From a virus: DNA of 36,561 nt. The stretch lies in the IMG/VR virus record IMGVR_UViG_3300047300_001178, positions 1 to 36,561 of that record, one strand, 5' to 3'. Below, piece after piece: positions 24,430-32,271 of this stretch. How positions within the stretch are numbered: position 1 is the first letter of the stretch; every line of letters starts with the position of its first letter. The translations under genes were made by a program, and so were the position numbers. Below the pieces are notes generated by a model that worked only from the letters and a program-made list of their open reading frames with translations, was not told where the DNA came from and searched no databases.

Positions 24430-25350
24430 ATGCTCATTAACTCGGCAACACTCAATGCTGCCGTAGTTAACGGGGCTGCTGCCAACGTGGTTTCGTTGGC
24501 GGCTTTTGTTCAAACATCCTCGAACACTACGGCCCCACTTGACTTAGTCAAGCGGATCGGTTCGTCAACTTTTGACACCGTTAGCAGCGTAGGTGATCTG
24601 ACAAACACAATCCCTTTAGCAGGGGTTGTGGCTTTGTCTGCTACAGGTTTTGGTACCACACACCAAGACATTCCTTTAGCTGGTTTTTCGGCCGCTACAC
24701 CCAATACAGCTGCATGGCTTGGTGTGACCAAGAGCCTGCTTGCTGGAGGCCTTAGCGATACAGTTAACTCTGCTCCATTGGGCGATCAAGCTTTTGGTGG
24801 TGGGTCTTCTTTTGTTGGCTCCATTGCTTCAGTTGCTGATGCAAACTTAGACGTTATTCGTGCGGTAGCTGCAAAGGTGTACTGTGTTGCTACAGCTACA
24901 GGAGATTTGCATCTTGACGTCCCAATCGGGGTTTTACAGGGCACTGCAGCGATCAGCAATGTGATGTCTGCAGACTTGCATCTGTACATCCCTATTGCTG
25001 GCTCTGCGTATTCTGAGACAGATGCTGTTAGTGGCTTGCATGCCACTAAAACCATGGGCGCCTACCTGTTTACTCAGAGCAGCGCGGGTGGTGATGTTCA
25101 CATTGACAAACCACTAGGGGCTTTGGCAGGCACTGCTGCAATCACAAACACGATCTCTGCGCGCTTGCACCAGATCATTCCATTGGCTGGTTTTAATCAA
25201 TCCGTTGTTGGGTATAACGTCCGACTGTTGGCAATTGATGCGATCGATGCTAGTGTCACTAAGGGCTCGTATGCTGACGTAGAATTCGTCTCGATATACG
25301 CTGAAGCAGAGCTCTTCTATCCAAACCACCAAGAACGACTTGCTGCTTAA
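24430..25350 (+). CDS. Repeat-containing tail-region structural protein
   Basis: The product is 306 residues, opening MLINSATLNAAVVNGA, a style common to short phage structural proteins. It contains a degenerate internal repeat: NTIPLAG, HQDIPLAGF, LHLDVPIGVL..GTAAISN, LHLYIPIAG, VHIDKPLGAL.GTAAITN and LHQIIPLAGF, at about 20-40 residue spacing, suggesting stacked beta elements of a fibrous or tip protein. No Shine-Dalgarno is obvious, and the start follows the previous stop by 6 nt. Family not recognised. Confidence 0.7.
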   Translation: MLINSATLNAAVVNGAAANVVSLAAFVQTSSNTTAPLDLVKRIGSSTFDTVSSVGDLTNTIPLAGVVALSATGFGTTHQDIPLAGFSAATPNTAAWLGVTKSLLAGGLSDTVNSAPLGDQAFGGGSSFVGSIASVADANLDVIRAVAAKVYCVATATGDLHLDVPIGVLQGTAAISNVMSADLHLYIPIAGSAYSETDAVSGLHATKTMGAYLFTQSSAGGDVHIDKPLGALAGTAAITNTISARLHQIIPLAGFNQSVVGYNVRLLAIDAIDASVTKGSYADVEFVSIYAEAELFYPNHQERLAA

Positions 25351-25362
25351 CAAGGAATCCGT

Positions 25363-26280
25363 ATGAACCTCAAACTAACCAACAATGCTGCAACCACGCT
25401 GGCTGCAGCAATTTCTGCAAGTGACAGCAGCATTACTTTGACCTCTGGCGGCGGTGCTTTGTTTCCTGCGCTTGCTGCTGGCGAATACTTTTTTGCCACT
25501 CTGGTAAACGCATCAAATAGCTTGGAAGTGGTTAAAGTCACTGGCCGTGCTGGAGACGTTTTAGCAGTGGTGCGTGGTCAAGACAACACAACCGCTCGCG
25601 CATACACTGCTGGCGACAAGGTAGAGCTTCGCTTGGTCGCTGCCGTGTTCTCTGAGATGATTCAGCGCGATGGCTCTGTTGCTATGACTGCCAACTTGAA
25701 TCATGGTGGCTTCAAAGCAATCAACGTAGCAGACCCTATCGCAGCCCAAGATGCTGCGACAAAAAATTACGTTGATACAACTGCGGTTGCCGCAGTCAAT
25801 GCCGAAGCTGCTGCTCGTGCTGCTGCCGATACTGCACTGATAAACAGCACAAACTCCGCAATTGCTTCGGAAGCAGCAGCTCGTGCAGCTGCAGACGCTA
25901 CAAAGGTATCCAAGGCTGGCGACACAATGACTGGCAATCTGACTGTTCAGAACACATCACCAACCATTGTTCTTCAAGATACGGACAACGGAGTAACCAA
26001 GCAACTACACCACAACGCAGACCTGATTGGCTTTTTGTCTAATGACTCAAATTGGTTGATGTACGGCAACAACGGTGGTCAAATCTGGTCGCGTAACTAT
26101 GGATGGTTGCACGATTTCTTTTTCAGTCAAGTGGCAAACTGCGGTGGCGTTTCTGGCTCTGGATATGCTGGAACTGGTATTGCTGGCGGGTACACTTTGT
26201 ATGACGATGGCTATCGAGTTCGACTGAACGGTACTGTCACCATGACTGCTTGTAACTGCGCTTGCTGCGGCTGCTGCTAA
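25363..26280 (+). CDS. Tail fibre protein with Cys-rich C-terminus
   Basis: The product is 305 residues. The N-terminal ~130 residues (SSITLTSGGGALFPAL..GEYFFATL..VVKVTGRAGDVLAVVRGQDNTTARAY) are the usual fibre attachment part, followed by an ADPIAAQDAATKNYVDT segment, an Ala-rich coiled coil (140-182), and GDTMTGNLTVQNTSPTIVLQDTD (187-208) typical of trimeric fibres. The C-terminal domain is Gly/Trp/Tyr-rich. The last nine residues, C297 N C A C C G C C305, hold six Cys; C260 is the only other. Such a tip could bind metal, form disulfides, or be a substrate for the radical SAM and oxygenase genes just downstream. ATG 25363 has AAGGA upstream. Confidence 0.85.
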   Translation: MNLKLTNNAATTLAAAISASDSSITLTSGGGALFPALAAGEYFFATLVNASNSLEVVKVTGRAGDVLAVVRGQDNTTARAYTAGDKVELRLVAAVFSEMIQRDGSVAMTANLNHGGFKAINVADPIAAQDAATKNYVDTTAVAAVNAEAAARAAADTALINSTNSAIASEAAARAAADATKVSKAGDTMTGNLTVQNTSPTIVLQDTDNGVTKQLHHNADLIGFLSNDSNWLMYGNNGGQIWSRNYGWLHDFFFSQVANCGGVSGSGYAGTGIAGGYTLYDDGYRVRLNGTVTMTACNCACCGCC

Positions 26281-26291
26281 GAAAGGCTAGT

Positions 26292-27107
26292 ATGAAAGTT
26301 TATATCGTTCACAACCAAAACCAACCTCACGATGGCCAGCAGTCTGTTCATTTGACCGTTGATGCTGCGGCTGAAACTGTCACTGCGGCTTTGTTGCTTT
26401 CCGACTATCTTGCCGAGGATTCTGGCTCTGAGGTTTTGGAAATCAATGGCAAGGCTTGGAGCGTCAGAGACCGCAAGACAATCCAATTTTCTGCATTGAA
26501 AAATCAGCGCGAGTTTTCAGATAGAACAGCGTTCATGGTTGGCATTGACTGGTCAAAAAATAAATGGTCTGATGGCTTGATTCCCCTCTACGCCGTGTCA
26601 GCAGAAAACAAACTCACTGCTGTTGACTTGGTTAAGACGGGACTCGTGCCGCCACTTGTTGTTGGATTTAATGTCCCGTTTGCGTCGGCCAGCTTTTCTG
26701 AGTGTGACATCACGGTTAACATCCCATCTTCTACCGGAGTTTGCTTGGTTGATGGGTTGCCACAAGATTGCGTTATTGAGTCGCCTTACTCTACGTCCGG
26801 ACTAGTTCGAGAGATGGTAATCTTCCCGGGCTTGGAGGTGAGTGCGCCACAGTCTTCTGCTGCTGGCGATGATATTGAGTTCACTGTAAAAGTCACAGAC
26901 GCATCAGGCAACCCTATTCAAAAAGATGTGCTGCTGTTTTTAGAATCTGTGAACGGCCTACTCCCAGTCAACAGGCTGATGACGAGTAGCGGTCAGGCAA
27001 AGGTCAAAGTTCTCACGAACGGCCTTAGTGCTGGCGGCACTGTCCGACTAAAAGCGGGGTTTAAGTTTTTTGCTGGCGCGGCTGACAAAGAGGTCTTGCT
27101 CACATGA
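26292..27107 (+). CDS. Fibre-associated protein with C-terminal Ig-like domain
   Basis: The product is 271 residues from ATG 26292 (GAAAGG upstream), 11 nt after the fibre stop. The N-terminal half begins MKVYIVHNQNQPHDG and holds three Cys in ECDITVNI..GVCLVDGLPQDC. The last ~85 residues (APQSSAAGDDIEFTVKVTDASGNPI...VLLFLESVNG...ANGLSAGGTVRLKAGF-like) have the strand pattern of bacterial Ig-like domains. It could be a fibre assembly partner or a second substrate for the modification enzymes. The stop overlaps the first oxygenase start as ATGA. Family not recognised. Confidence 0.72.
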   Translation: MKVYIVHNQNQPHDGQQSVHLTVDAAAETVTAALLLSDYLAEDSGSEVLEINGKAWSVRDRKTIQFSALKNQREFSDRTAFMVGIDWSKNKWSDGLIPLYAVSAENKLTAVDLVKTGLVPPLVVGFNVPFASASFSECDITVNIPSSTGVCLVDGLPQDCVIESPYSTSGLVREMVIFPGLEVSAPQSSAAGDDIEFTVKVTDASGNPIQKDVLLFLESVNGLLPVNRLMTSSGQAKVKVLTNGLSAGGTVRLKAGFKFFAGAADKEVLLT

Positions 27108-27682
27108 ATCTAAGAGAGATTTTCTCTGCGCGTGTCTATGTTGGGGTGCATACCTACGAGCAAGATGTGATGTCTCGAATGCGAGATGTCGCCATCGAAA
27201 CAAGTTACGCCCTCAACCCACTTGGTAAGCCTTGGACGAGAAAGTGCAAGGATTCGATTCTGTCAACTGGTGCGTATGACCCGCTGGTCAAGGACTTGCT
27301 TCGAGTCGTTTCTAAGTGCTACGGGTGCGCACCAACATCAATTACAGCGAGAGAGGTAATTGTTCCAAATGGCAGCTTTGTCCCGTTTCATGCAGAAGAC
27401 GCTCACCTTTCGGCGGTCTACTTCGTTGATACATCGGCAACTCCTGAGCCTGAATTGCAGGACTACTCTGGGGCGTTTGTTTTGTCCCACCCCGGCGGGC
27501 CACTCGGAGTTAGGGCGCTTCCTTGGGAGGGGCCAAGAACAGATTTAATTCTGCCAAAGACGGGGAATCTTATTGTTTTCCCGAGCTACTTGGGCCACCA
27601 CTCTTTTACATACAATGGCGAGCGACCATCGGTTGAAATCCACTTTGAGCTAACAGTTCAGGCCATGAATGCAAGTCGTTGA
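27104..27682 (+). CDS. 2-oxoglutarate/Fe(II)-dependent oxygenase-like protein 1
   Basis: The product is 192 residues, ATGA-coupled to the preceding gene. The double-stranded beta-helix fold is suggested by VPNGSFVPFHAEDAHLSAVYFVD (H96-x-E98 as iron ligands, with the LSAVYFV strand as in phage oxygenases of the TIGR02466 type), GNLIVFPSYLGHHS (distal H165 or H166) and the 2-oxoglutarate-binding ERPSVEIHFE (R174). Family members hydroxylate proteins or small molecules. The proximal motif reads HxE rather than the usual HxD. Position suggests a protein target in the fibre block; this is inference. Confidence 0.75.
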   Translation: MNLREIFSARVYVGVHTYEQDVMSRMRDVAIETSYALNPLGKPWTRKCKDSILSTGAYDPLVKDLLRVVSKCYGCAPTSITAREVIVPNGSFVPFHAEDAHLSAVYFVDTSATPEPELQDYSGAFVLSHPGGPLGVRALPWEGPRTDLILPKTGNLIVFPSYLGHHSFTYNGERPSVEIHFELTVQAMNASR

Positions 27683-28247
27683 TGATTTAGTTGACCCGCA
27701 TCTCGCGAAAGCGTCAAGAGAATTTATTGCAGCCACACCGTCCCTGTATGGATGGAAGGCTCACTCGTCTGCGTCTGGGTCTTTTTGGCATCAGAACCAC
27801 GTCCTACCGGGCATCTATGAACATCATTACGATGATGGAACATGGAATCCTGAACTCTCTTATGACGCCTTCGTTAAGAGTGGCAGCCCACTCTCTGTTG
27901 TTGCTGAAAAAATTCGTCACGACTTATTCTGCGGAGTAAAAATGACAAGGGTGTGGGTGAACATTCAAACCTTTGGCGACGAGTCTGCATTTCACAGGGA
28001 CTTCCCTGACAAGTTCATTGGCTCTGCTAGAACTGCTGTTTGGTATCCAGTTGAATCATGGGAGCGAGATTGGGGTGGTGATTTTGTAACCCTTGATAAG
28101 AACGGCGAGATTGATGATTGCATCATGGTAAAGCCAAACAGGTTGGTTGTTTTTGATGGAACAACTCCACACGCGGCTAGGCCAATCTCCCGCTACTGCA
28201 ATGCAACGCGCATAGCAGTTTCTTTTGCTTGTGAGGTGGTTAAGTGA
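27669..28247 (+). CDS. 2-oxoglutarate/Fe(II)-dependent oxygenase-like protein 2 (prolyl-hydroxylase type)
   Basis: The product is 192 residues, overlapping the previous gene by 14 nt. The facial triad is clear: H109-R-D111 in ESAFHRDFPD, H168 in FDGTTPHAARPI and R181 in ATRIAVSF; RTAVWYPVESWERDWGGDFVTLD is the strand between. This is the layout of the prolyl 4-hydroxylase-like 2OG-FeII_Oxy superfamily found in many phages. It likely hydroxylates a protein or peptide side chain. It sits between two other oxygenase-like genes, so the three may act in sequence on one substrate or on different residues. Confidence 0.82.
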   Translation: MQVVDDLVDPHLAKASREFIAATPSLYGWKAHSSASGSFWHQNHVLPGIYEHHYDDGTWNPELSYDAFVKSGSPLSVVAEKIRHDLFCGVKMTRVWVNIQTFGDESAFHRDFPDKFIGSARTAVWYPVESWERDWGGDFVTLDKNGEIDDCIMVKPNRLVVFDGTTPHAARPISRYCNATRIAVSFACEVVK

Positions 28248-28909
28248 TTCACAACTTCTGGCCAACCCCCGTCTATATTGGGACATTGCCTTTCGATGGC
28301 GCATCAATGCTTGAGCTGAAAAGGCATGTTCTTTCCAGATACGAGGCATTTAAGGCATCGCCGCCAAGCTATCCTTTACCGGAGGTTGGTTGCGCTCTTC
28401 GTCCGCAGTTCAATCTGTTCTCCACAGTGGAGGAGGATGGAGCGCCACCCGTTTGGTTTGAGTTCCGCAGATGGGTTGATAAAACATATCGCGACTACCT
28501 AACCGAGACAACCGGGATGAAAAACGCCAGCGACTTAAAAATCGTGGCGCGAGCTATTCCCGGGCACTTTAAGCAAAGAGAGAAGCGCACTCCACCTCAC
28601 TATCATCACACATGCGACCATGTGATGATTACTTATCTTGACTGTGGCGAGAACAGAACTCCATACGAGTTAAGAGATTGGACTATTGGGGATGGTGAGC
28701 TAATACTTCAAGACCCAAGACCAATGGGCGGGTTCCCATTCTGGGACAAAGTGAAGTACATCGACACAAACCCGGGGCTTGTTGTTATTCATCCATCGCG
28801 TCTTTGGCACGAGACCAATGGCTTTCACTCTGATGGCGATAGGGTATTGATTGCCGTAACAATGCGCGTTGAATCGCACAACTACTTTGATATTTACGAG
28901 ACACTCTGA
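28244..28909 (+). CDS. 2-oxoglutarate/Fe(II)-dependent oxygenase-like protein 3
   Basis: The product is 221 residues from GTG 28244, overlapping the upstream stop as GTGA. The opening FWPTPVYIGTLP is the hallmark start of the TIGR02466-type putative oxygenases; PPHYHHTCDHVMITYLDCG supplies the first ligands (H119-x-H121 or H121/H122-D125), WTIGDGELILQDPRP is the middle strand, and GLVVIHPSRLWHETNGF..GDRVLIAVTMR gives distal H189 and R200. It differs clearly from the two upstream genes, so they are not simple duplicates. Confidence 0.78.
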   Translation: MIHNFWPTPVYIGTLPFDGASMLELKRHVLSRYEAFKASPPSYPLPEVGCALRPQFNLFSTVEEDGAPPVWFEFRRWVDKTYRDYLTETTGMKNASDLKIVARAIPGHFKQREKRTPPHYHHTCDHVMITYLDCGENRTPYELRDWTIGDGELILQDPRPMGGFPFWDKVKYIDTNPGLVVIHPSRLWHETNGFHSDGDRVLIAVTMRVESHNYFDIYETL

Positions 28910-28918
28910 AAGACACAA

Positions 28919-30259
28919 ATGAAGTTCACAATCTCTGCAACAAAACGCGACAACTCAGAAAGAGCGTTATTCATTTACGACAATCAATCAAACGAGCTGT
29001 TGCATGAGGATGGTCGTCCGGTGATTGAACCTGTTCATGCGGAGCGTGCCAAGTCGTCCCTTGGTCTTGGCATTGTGGCTGGCAAAGTATCCCCCAAGGT
29101 GTTAAAAATTTCCCTTGGTCTTTCTTGCAACTATGAATGCGAGTATTGCTCGCAGAGATTTGTTCCTAGGTCAAACGAATCAAACCACTCAGAGCTTGAG
29201 AGTTTTATGTTTGGCCTTGATTCTTGGGTAAGCAGTCCTCCGGATAGGATTGAGTTTTGGGGCGGAGAGCCGCTTGTTTACATCAAGACTTTGATTCCAC
29301 TTGCCGAGTCTTTGCGCTTGAAGTACCCAAGAACAGAATTTGCCATCGTCACAAATGGCTCACTGTTGACATCTGAAATCAATGAATGGCTTGATAGGCT
29401 TGGCTTTGTTGTTGGCCTTTCTCATGATGGCCCAGGTCAGCATGTTCGCGGCCCAGACCCGCTTGAAGATGTGGAGAAGCGAGCTGCAATTCTCGACTTG
29501 TATCGACGACTTGCGCCCAAGGGTCGCATGAGCTTTAATGCGATGATGAATCGTGTCAACGTGTCACGCGCCGAGGTTGCCGATTTTTTTATTACCCTGA
29601 CTGGCGACAAGGATGTTCAGGTTGGAGAGGGTGGAATAGTTGATGCGTATGATGAAGGTGGACTTGCGACATCGCTTAGAAGTCAAGACCACGCCGATTA
29701 CAGACGCAGGGCGTTCCTTGAAATTTCAAGCGGACAGGCCAAAAATTTTGACAACATTCGCAAGAAGCTAGTTGGATTTATCAATGCTGTTCGCACAAAG
29801 CGCCCACTTTCTGCGATGGGGCAGAGATGCAGCATGGATAGAAGCGACAATGTTGCCGTTGATTTGCGCGGCAATGTTTTAACGTGTCAAAACGTCAGTG
29901 CGGTCGCCATATCTCCAAATGGAAACTTGCACAAAATTGGCACAGTGGATAGTCTTGAGAGTGTTAATTTGAAGACCGCGATTCACTGGAAGGATAGGGC
30001 TGATTGCCCAAGCTGCCCGGTGGTAAACCTTTGCGGCGGTGCTTGCATGTTTCTTGATGGCCCACTTTGGGACGTAACGTGCAACAACTCTTACTCAGAC
30101 AATATTCCAATCTTTGCCGCAGCTTTTGAATTTATGACTGGATTTGTTCCGGTTCGAATTGATGGCAATTTTAGGGATGACCGCAAGGATGTGTTTGCGC
30201 CAAGCGTGACCCCTGAGCGAACCGAAAAGAAGTTTCCCATTCCGGTTGTGACCGGGTAA
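28919..30259 (+). CDS. Radical SAM/SPASM-domain enzyme
   Basis: The product is 446 residues. The radical SAM cluster motif is C70-x3-C74-x2-C77 (SCNYECEYC), with GGEP at 115-118. The C-terminus carries a full seven-cysteine SPASM set: C304...G318-x4-C323, then C363-x2-C366-x5-C372-x3-C376 and C388, expected to bind two auxiliary 4Fe-4S clusters. Enzymes of this kind modify ribosomal peptides or proteins (sactionine thioether, other C-C or C-S links, anaerobic sulfatase maturation). It follows three oxygenase genes 9 nt after their last stop, downstream of a fibre with a Cys-rich tip. Codon use includes many AGA/AGG and lower GC (two sampled 60-nt stretches 43-47 %) than the left-hand gene. 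Target is inferred, not shown. Confidence 0.9.
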   Translation: MKFTISATKRDNSERALFIYDNQSNELLHEDGRPVIEPVHAERAKSSLGLGIVAGKVSPKVLKISLGLSCNYECEYCSQRFVPRSNESNHSELESFMFGLDSWVSSPPDRIEFWGGEPLVYIKTLIPLAESLRLKYPRTEFAIVTNGSLLTSEINEWLDRLGFVVGLSHDGPGQHVRGPDPLEDVEKRAAILDLYRRLAPKGRMSFNAMMNRVNVSRAEVADFFITLTGDKDVQVGEGGIVDAYDEGGLATSLRSQDHADYRRRAFLEISSGQAKNFDNIRKKLVGFINAVRTKRPLSAMGQRCSMDRSDNVAVDLRGNVLTCQNVSAVAISPNGNLHKIGTVDSLESVNLKTAIHWKDRADCPSCPVVNLCGGACMFLDGPLWDVTCNNSYSDNIPIFAAAFEFMTGFVPVRIDGNFRDDRKDVFAPSVTPERTEKKFPIPVVTG

Positions 30260-30274
30260 CAAATCGGAGCAAAC

Positions 30275-30586
30275 GTGTTTACAGATGACCAAGGCAACAA
30301 ACAAGAAACGCCAGAAGAACTGACGATCGAGAAAAAGCTCGACCTCATCCTGGCTGAAGTCAAACACATGCGTTCAGCATTCCCCAAGGATGCTGATGGT
30401 GATGTCGACTACGATGGGCATCGTGCTTACCACGAGCAACTGATTGCCACCGCTAAAGCTCAAGAAGATTTCTGGAAAGATCTGAAAAAAGATGTAGCCA
30501 AGAAAGGCATTCTTGGTTTAATCACTTTGGCTTGTGGTTTACTTTGGCTTGGTGCACAAGCCAAGTTGGGTTTGCTCCCTCAGTGA
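30275..30586 (+). CDS. Small membrane protein
   Basis: The product is 103 residues from GTG 30275 (GGAG 5 nt upstream). A soluble helical/acidic N-terminus (EKKLDLILAEVKHMRSAFPKDADGDVDYDGHRAYHEQL) is followed by one C-terminal membrane segment (about 77-95, GILGLITLACGLLWLGAQA). This is the layout of small phage proteins often found beside holin and lysis genes; function unknown. It begins the lysis block 15 nt after the radical SAM gene. Confidence 0.75.
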   Translation: MFTDDQGNKQETPEELTIEKKLDLILAEVKHMRSAFPKDADGDVDYDGHRAYHEQLIATAKAQEDFWKDLKKDVAKKGILGLITLACGLLWLGAQAKLGLLPQ

Positions 30587-30596
30587 TCGGGATTAT

Positions 30597-31406
30597 GTGG
30601 ATCCCATCAGCCTTCTCATGGCCGCACAAGCTGCAGTGGCAGCTGTGCGCAAAGGCTGCGAGATGCTCTCTGAGGGCAAGGCTGAGATAGGGAAACTTAA
30701 GAAGACAGTCGAACAAGGCATTGGCGATGCCAAAGCCATCTACAAAGAAGTCACTGGTCTATGGTCGTGGCTTCTTGGTTTATTTGGGCAAGCAAAACCC
30801 AGCAAGGTTGTAGAGGTTCAACCCCCAGTTGAGACTCCACAAACCGTGTTGCAGAGCCCAGCGGCTCCACAAAAGAAGAAAAAGAAAGAGCCTGTCGAAG
30901 AGCTCAGCTACGAGGAATACCAGACCCAGGCGATTCACCAGGTCTGCGAGCAGCTAAAGACTTTCTTTGAGATTCGCAGGAACTTGCGTGAGTACTGTAA
31001 TGAGCTCGAGGAAATTTCTAAAACTACGGCGACAATTGAGGACAGTGCGATTGATCGAGTCGAGATTGAACTCCAGCTGGAGAACATGACCGTCCAAATC
31101 AGAGAAGCCATGGTTTATGCACCACGCGAATTGCGTGACATCTACAGCCGGTTTTTGCATATGTACGATCAGATTCTTGAAGAACAGGAATTTGCTCGTC
31201 AGGTCAAAAAGAAACAGGAACGTGATGAGGCAGCAAGACAATGGCGACTCAGAGACCATCGAATCGAAATGGGAGTGCAAGCAGCAGCTACGGCAATCCT
31301 CTCCCTAATAGTGCTGGGAATACTGTTGGATCTCAGGATTCAACACTGCGCACGCTCCAACTTCTGGGTCGCGTCCTCATATACGTGGCCATTGTTGTGT
31401 TTGTAG
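30597..31406 (+). CDS. Coiled-coil membrane-associated protein
   Basis: The product is 269 residues from GTG 30597 (start V/M-DPISLLMAAQAAVAAVRKGCEML), 10 nt after the previous stop; the frame further upstream overlaps the preceding gene. It has an N-terminal helical part, a Pro-rich linker ending in a KKKKKEP run, a long coiled coil (about 115-215), and one membrane segment near the C-terminus (about 229-245, AAATAILSLIVLGILLDL). The final ~55 codons overlap the next gene in another frame. Family resembles phage proteins of unknown role near lysis genes. Confidence 0.68.
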   Translation: MDPISLLMAAQAAVAAVRKGCEMLSEGKAEIGKLKKTVEQGIGDAKAIYKEVTGLWSWLLGLFGQAKPSKVVEVQPPVETPQTVLQSPAAPQKKKKKEPVEELSYEEYQTQAIHQVCEQLKTFFEIRRNLREYCNELEEISKTTATIEDSAIDRVEIELQLENMTVQIREAMVYAPRELRDIYSRFLHMYDQILEEQEFARQVKKKQERDEAARQWRLRDHRIEMGVQAAATAILSLIVLGILLDLRIQHCARSNFWVASSYTWPLLCL

Positions 31407-31576
31407 TGCTATCGTTTTTGGCCAACATCGAAACCAAATGGATAAAGGCCGAAATTAAGGGTGAAGCTAAAGAGCTTCGCAAACTAAGACGTGAAGTCGA
31501 GGAACTTTTATCGAAGGAGAAAAATGAAAAAGCTTCTGTACCTAAGCCTGGCATTGCTGGCGCTGACGGCCTGTGA
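31241..31576 (+). CDS. Membrane-anchored coiled-coil protein
   Basis: The product is 111 residues: a Ser/Asn/Gly-rich N-terminus, one membrane segment (about 43-62, GRVLIYVAIVVFVVLSFLAN), then a charged coiled coil (IKAEIKGEAKELRKLRREVEELLSKEK). The layout recalls an inner-membrane spanin-like protein, and the next gene, which overlaps its end, codes for a lipoprotein. It overlaps the preceding gene by 166 nt and its ribosome site is weak. Since a clear Rz/Rz1 pair exists downstream, this may be a second such pair or unrelated. Confidence 0.58.
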   Translation: MATQRPSNRNGSASSSYGNPLPNSAGNTVGSQDSTLRTLQLLGRVLIYVAIVVFVVLSFLANIETKWIKAEIKGEAKELRKLRREVEELLSKEKNEKASVPKPGIAGADGL

Positions 31577-31745
31577 AGACCGTTACCGTTACTTTTGCCA
31601 AGACCCAAAGAACTTTGCGCAAACGCGCTGTCAAAAACCTAATTGCTTGTTTACCCAGGACTGTCCTGAGTATCTTGTAGCACCTGTCCTGGAGAAAAAA
31701 GTTGAACCCACTCAATCCCCCTCGAACGCTGTTCCAAACAACTGA
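31524..31745 (+). CDS. Small lipoprotein
   Basis: The product is 73 residues. ATG 31524 has AAGGAG upstream. A signal sequence MKKLLYLSLALLALTAC ends in a lipobox with Cys17, so the mature protein is lipidated and probably in the outer membrane. The mature part (EDRYRYFCQDPKNF...CQKPNCLFTQDCP) has four more Cys. Similar small phage lipoproteins occur near lysis genes and may act in superinfection exclusion or spanning; function unproven. It overlaps the previous gene by 53 nt and the next by 44 nt. Confidence 0.75.
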   Translation: MKKLLYLSLALLALTACEDRYRYFCQDPKNFAQTRCQKPNCLFTQDCPEYLVAPVLEKKVEPTQSPSNAVPNN

Positions 31746-32271
31746 GGAACTGATCGCATTCTGTGAAGTCATGGTGTGGGCGTTCGTCGTCTGCGTCGTG
31801 ATGCTTGTGTTTGGTGGCTTGGTTTTCACCATGCTCTATTCCGTGACCTTCGTGCAGCAGCCGCTGAAAACGATGGCACCGATCGACATGGCCTATACCA
31901 AGATGCTGAACGACATCGTGTTGCTCATGACGGGTTCGATCACGACCCTTATCGGTATGCGCGTAGCCAAGAAGGCATCAGAGATGATCGCCAACAAGGT
32001 GGCCCCCATCCTTGTTCCCCAAGCTGCAGCTGCCGCGGCAACTATTCCTGGGGTTGTGACGACGCCTGCGAGTACCTCCCCAAACGGTCCGGTAGCTGAG
32101 GCCCCAAAGCCAAGTGTAATGCCGGACTGGAATTGGATGGGCTGGACCAACCCGCAGCTCGATGAGAACTGGACACCGCCCCCTCCTCCCACGACGCCTG
32201 CGGATCACCGAGAGCCTGAAGAGGATCTCCATGACCTTGCCGTGGCGCGCGCTGAGCAAAGGAGCACCTGA
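31702..32271 (+). CDS. Two-span membrane protein, holin candidate
   Basis: The product is 189 residues from TTG 31702, with GGAG 7 nt upstream; a later in-frame start is ATG at residue 24. Two membrane segments are visible (about 24-48, VWAFVVCVVMLVFGGLVFTML, and 72-88, IVLLMTGSITTLIGM). The second half is Ala/Pro-rich and probably soluble (up to PPPPPTTPADHREPEED). Gene order (membrane protein, Rz/Rz1, endolysin) fits a holin role, but length and tail are unusual for small holins. The stop overlaps the next start by one base. Confidence 0.62.
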   Translation: MNPLNPPRTLFQTTEELIAFCEVMVWAFVVCVVMLVFGGLVFTMLYSVTFVQQPLKTMAPIDMAYTKMLNDIVLLMTGSITTLIGMRVAKKASEMIANKVAPILVPQAAAAAATIPGVVTTPASTSPNGPVAEAPKPSVMPDWNWMGWTNPQLDENWTPPPPPTTPADHREPEEDLHDLAVARAEQRST

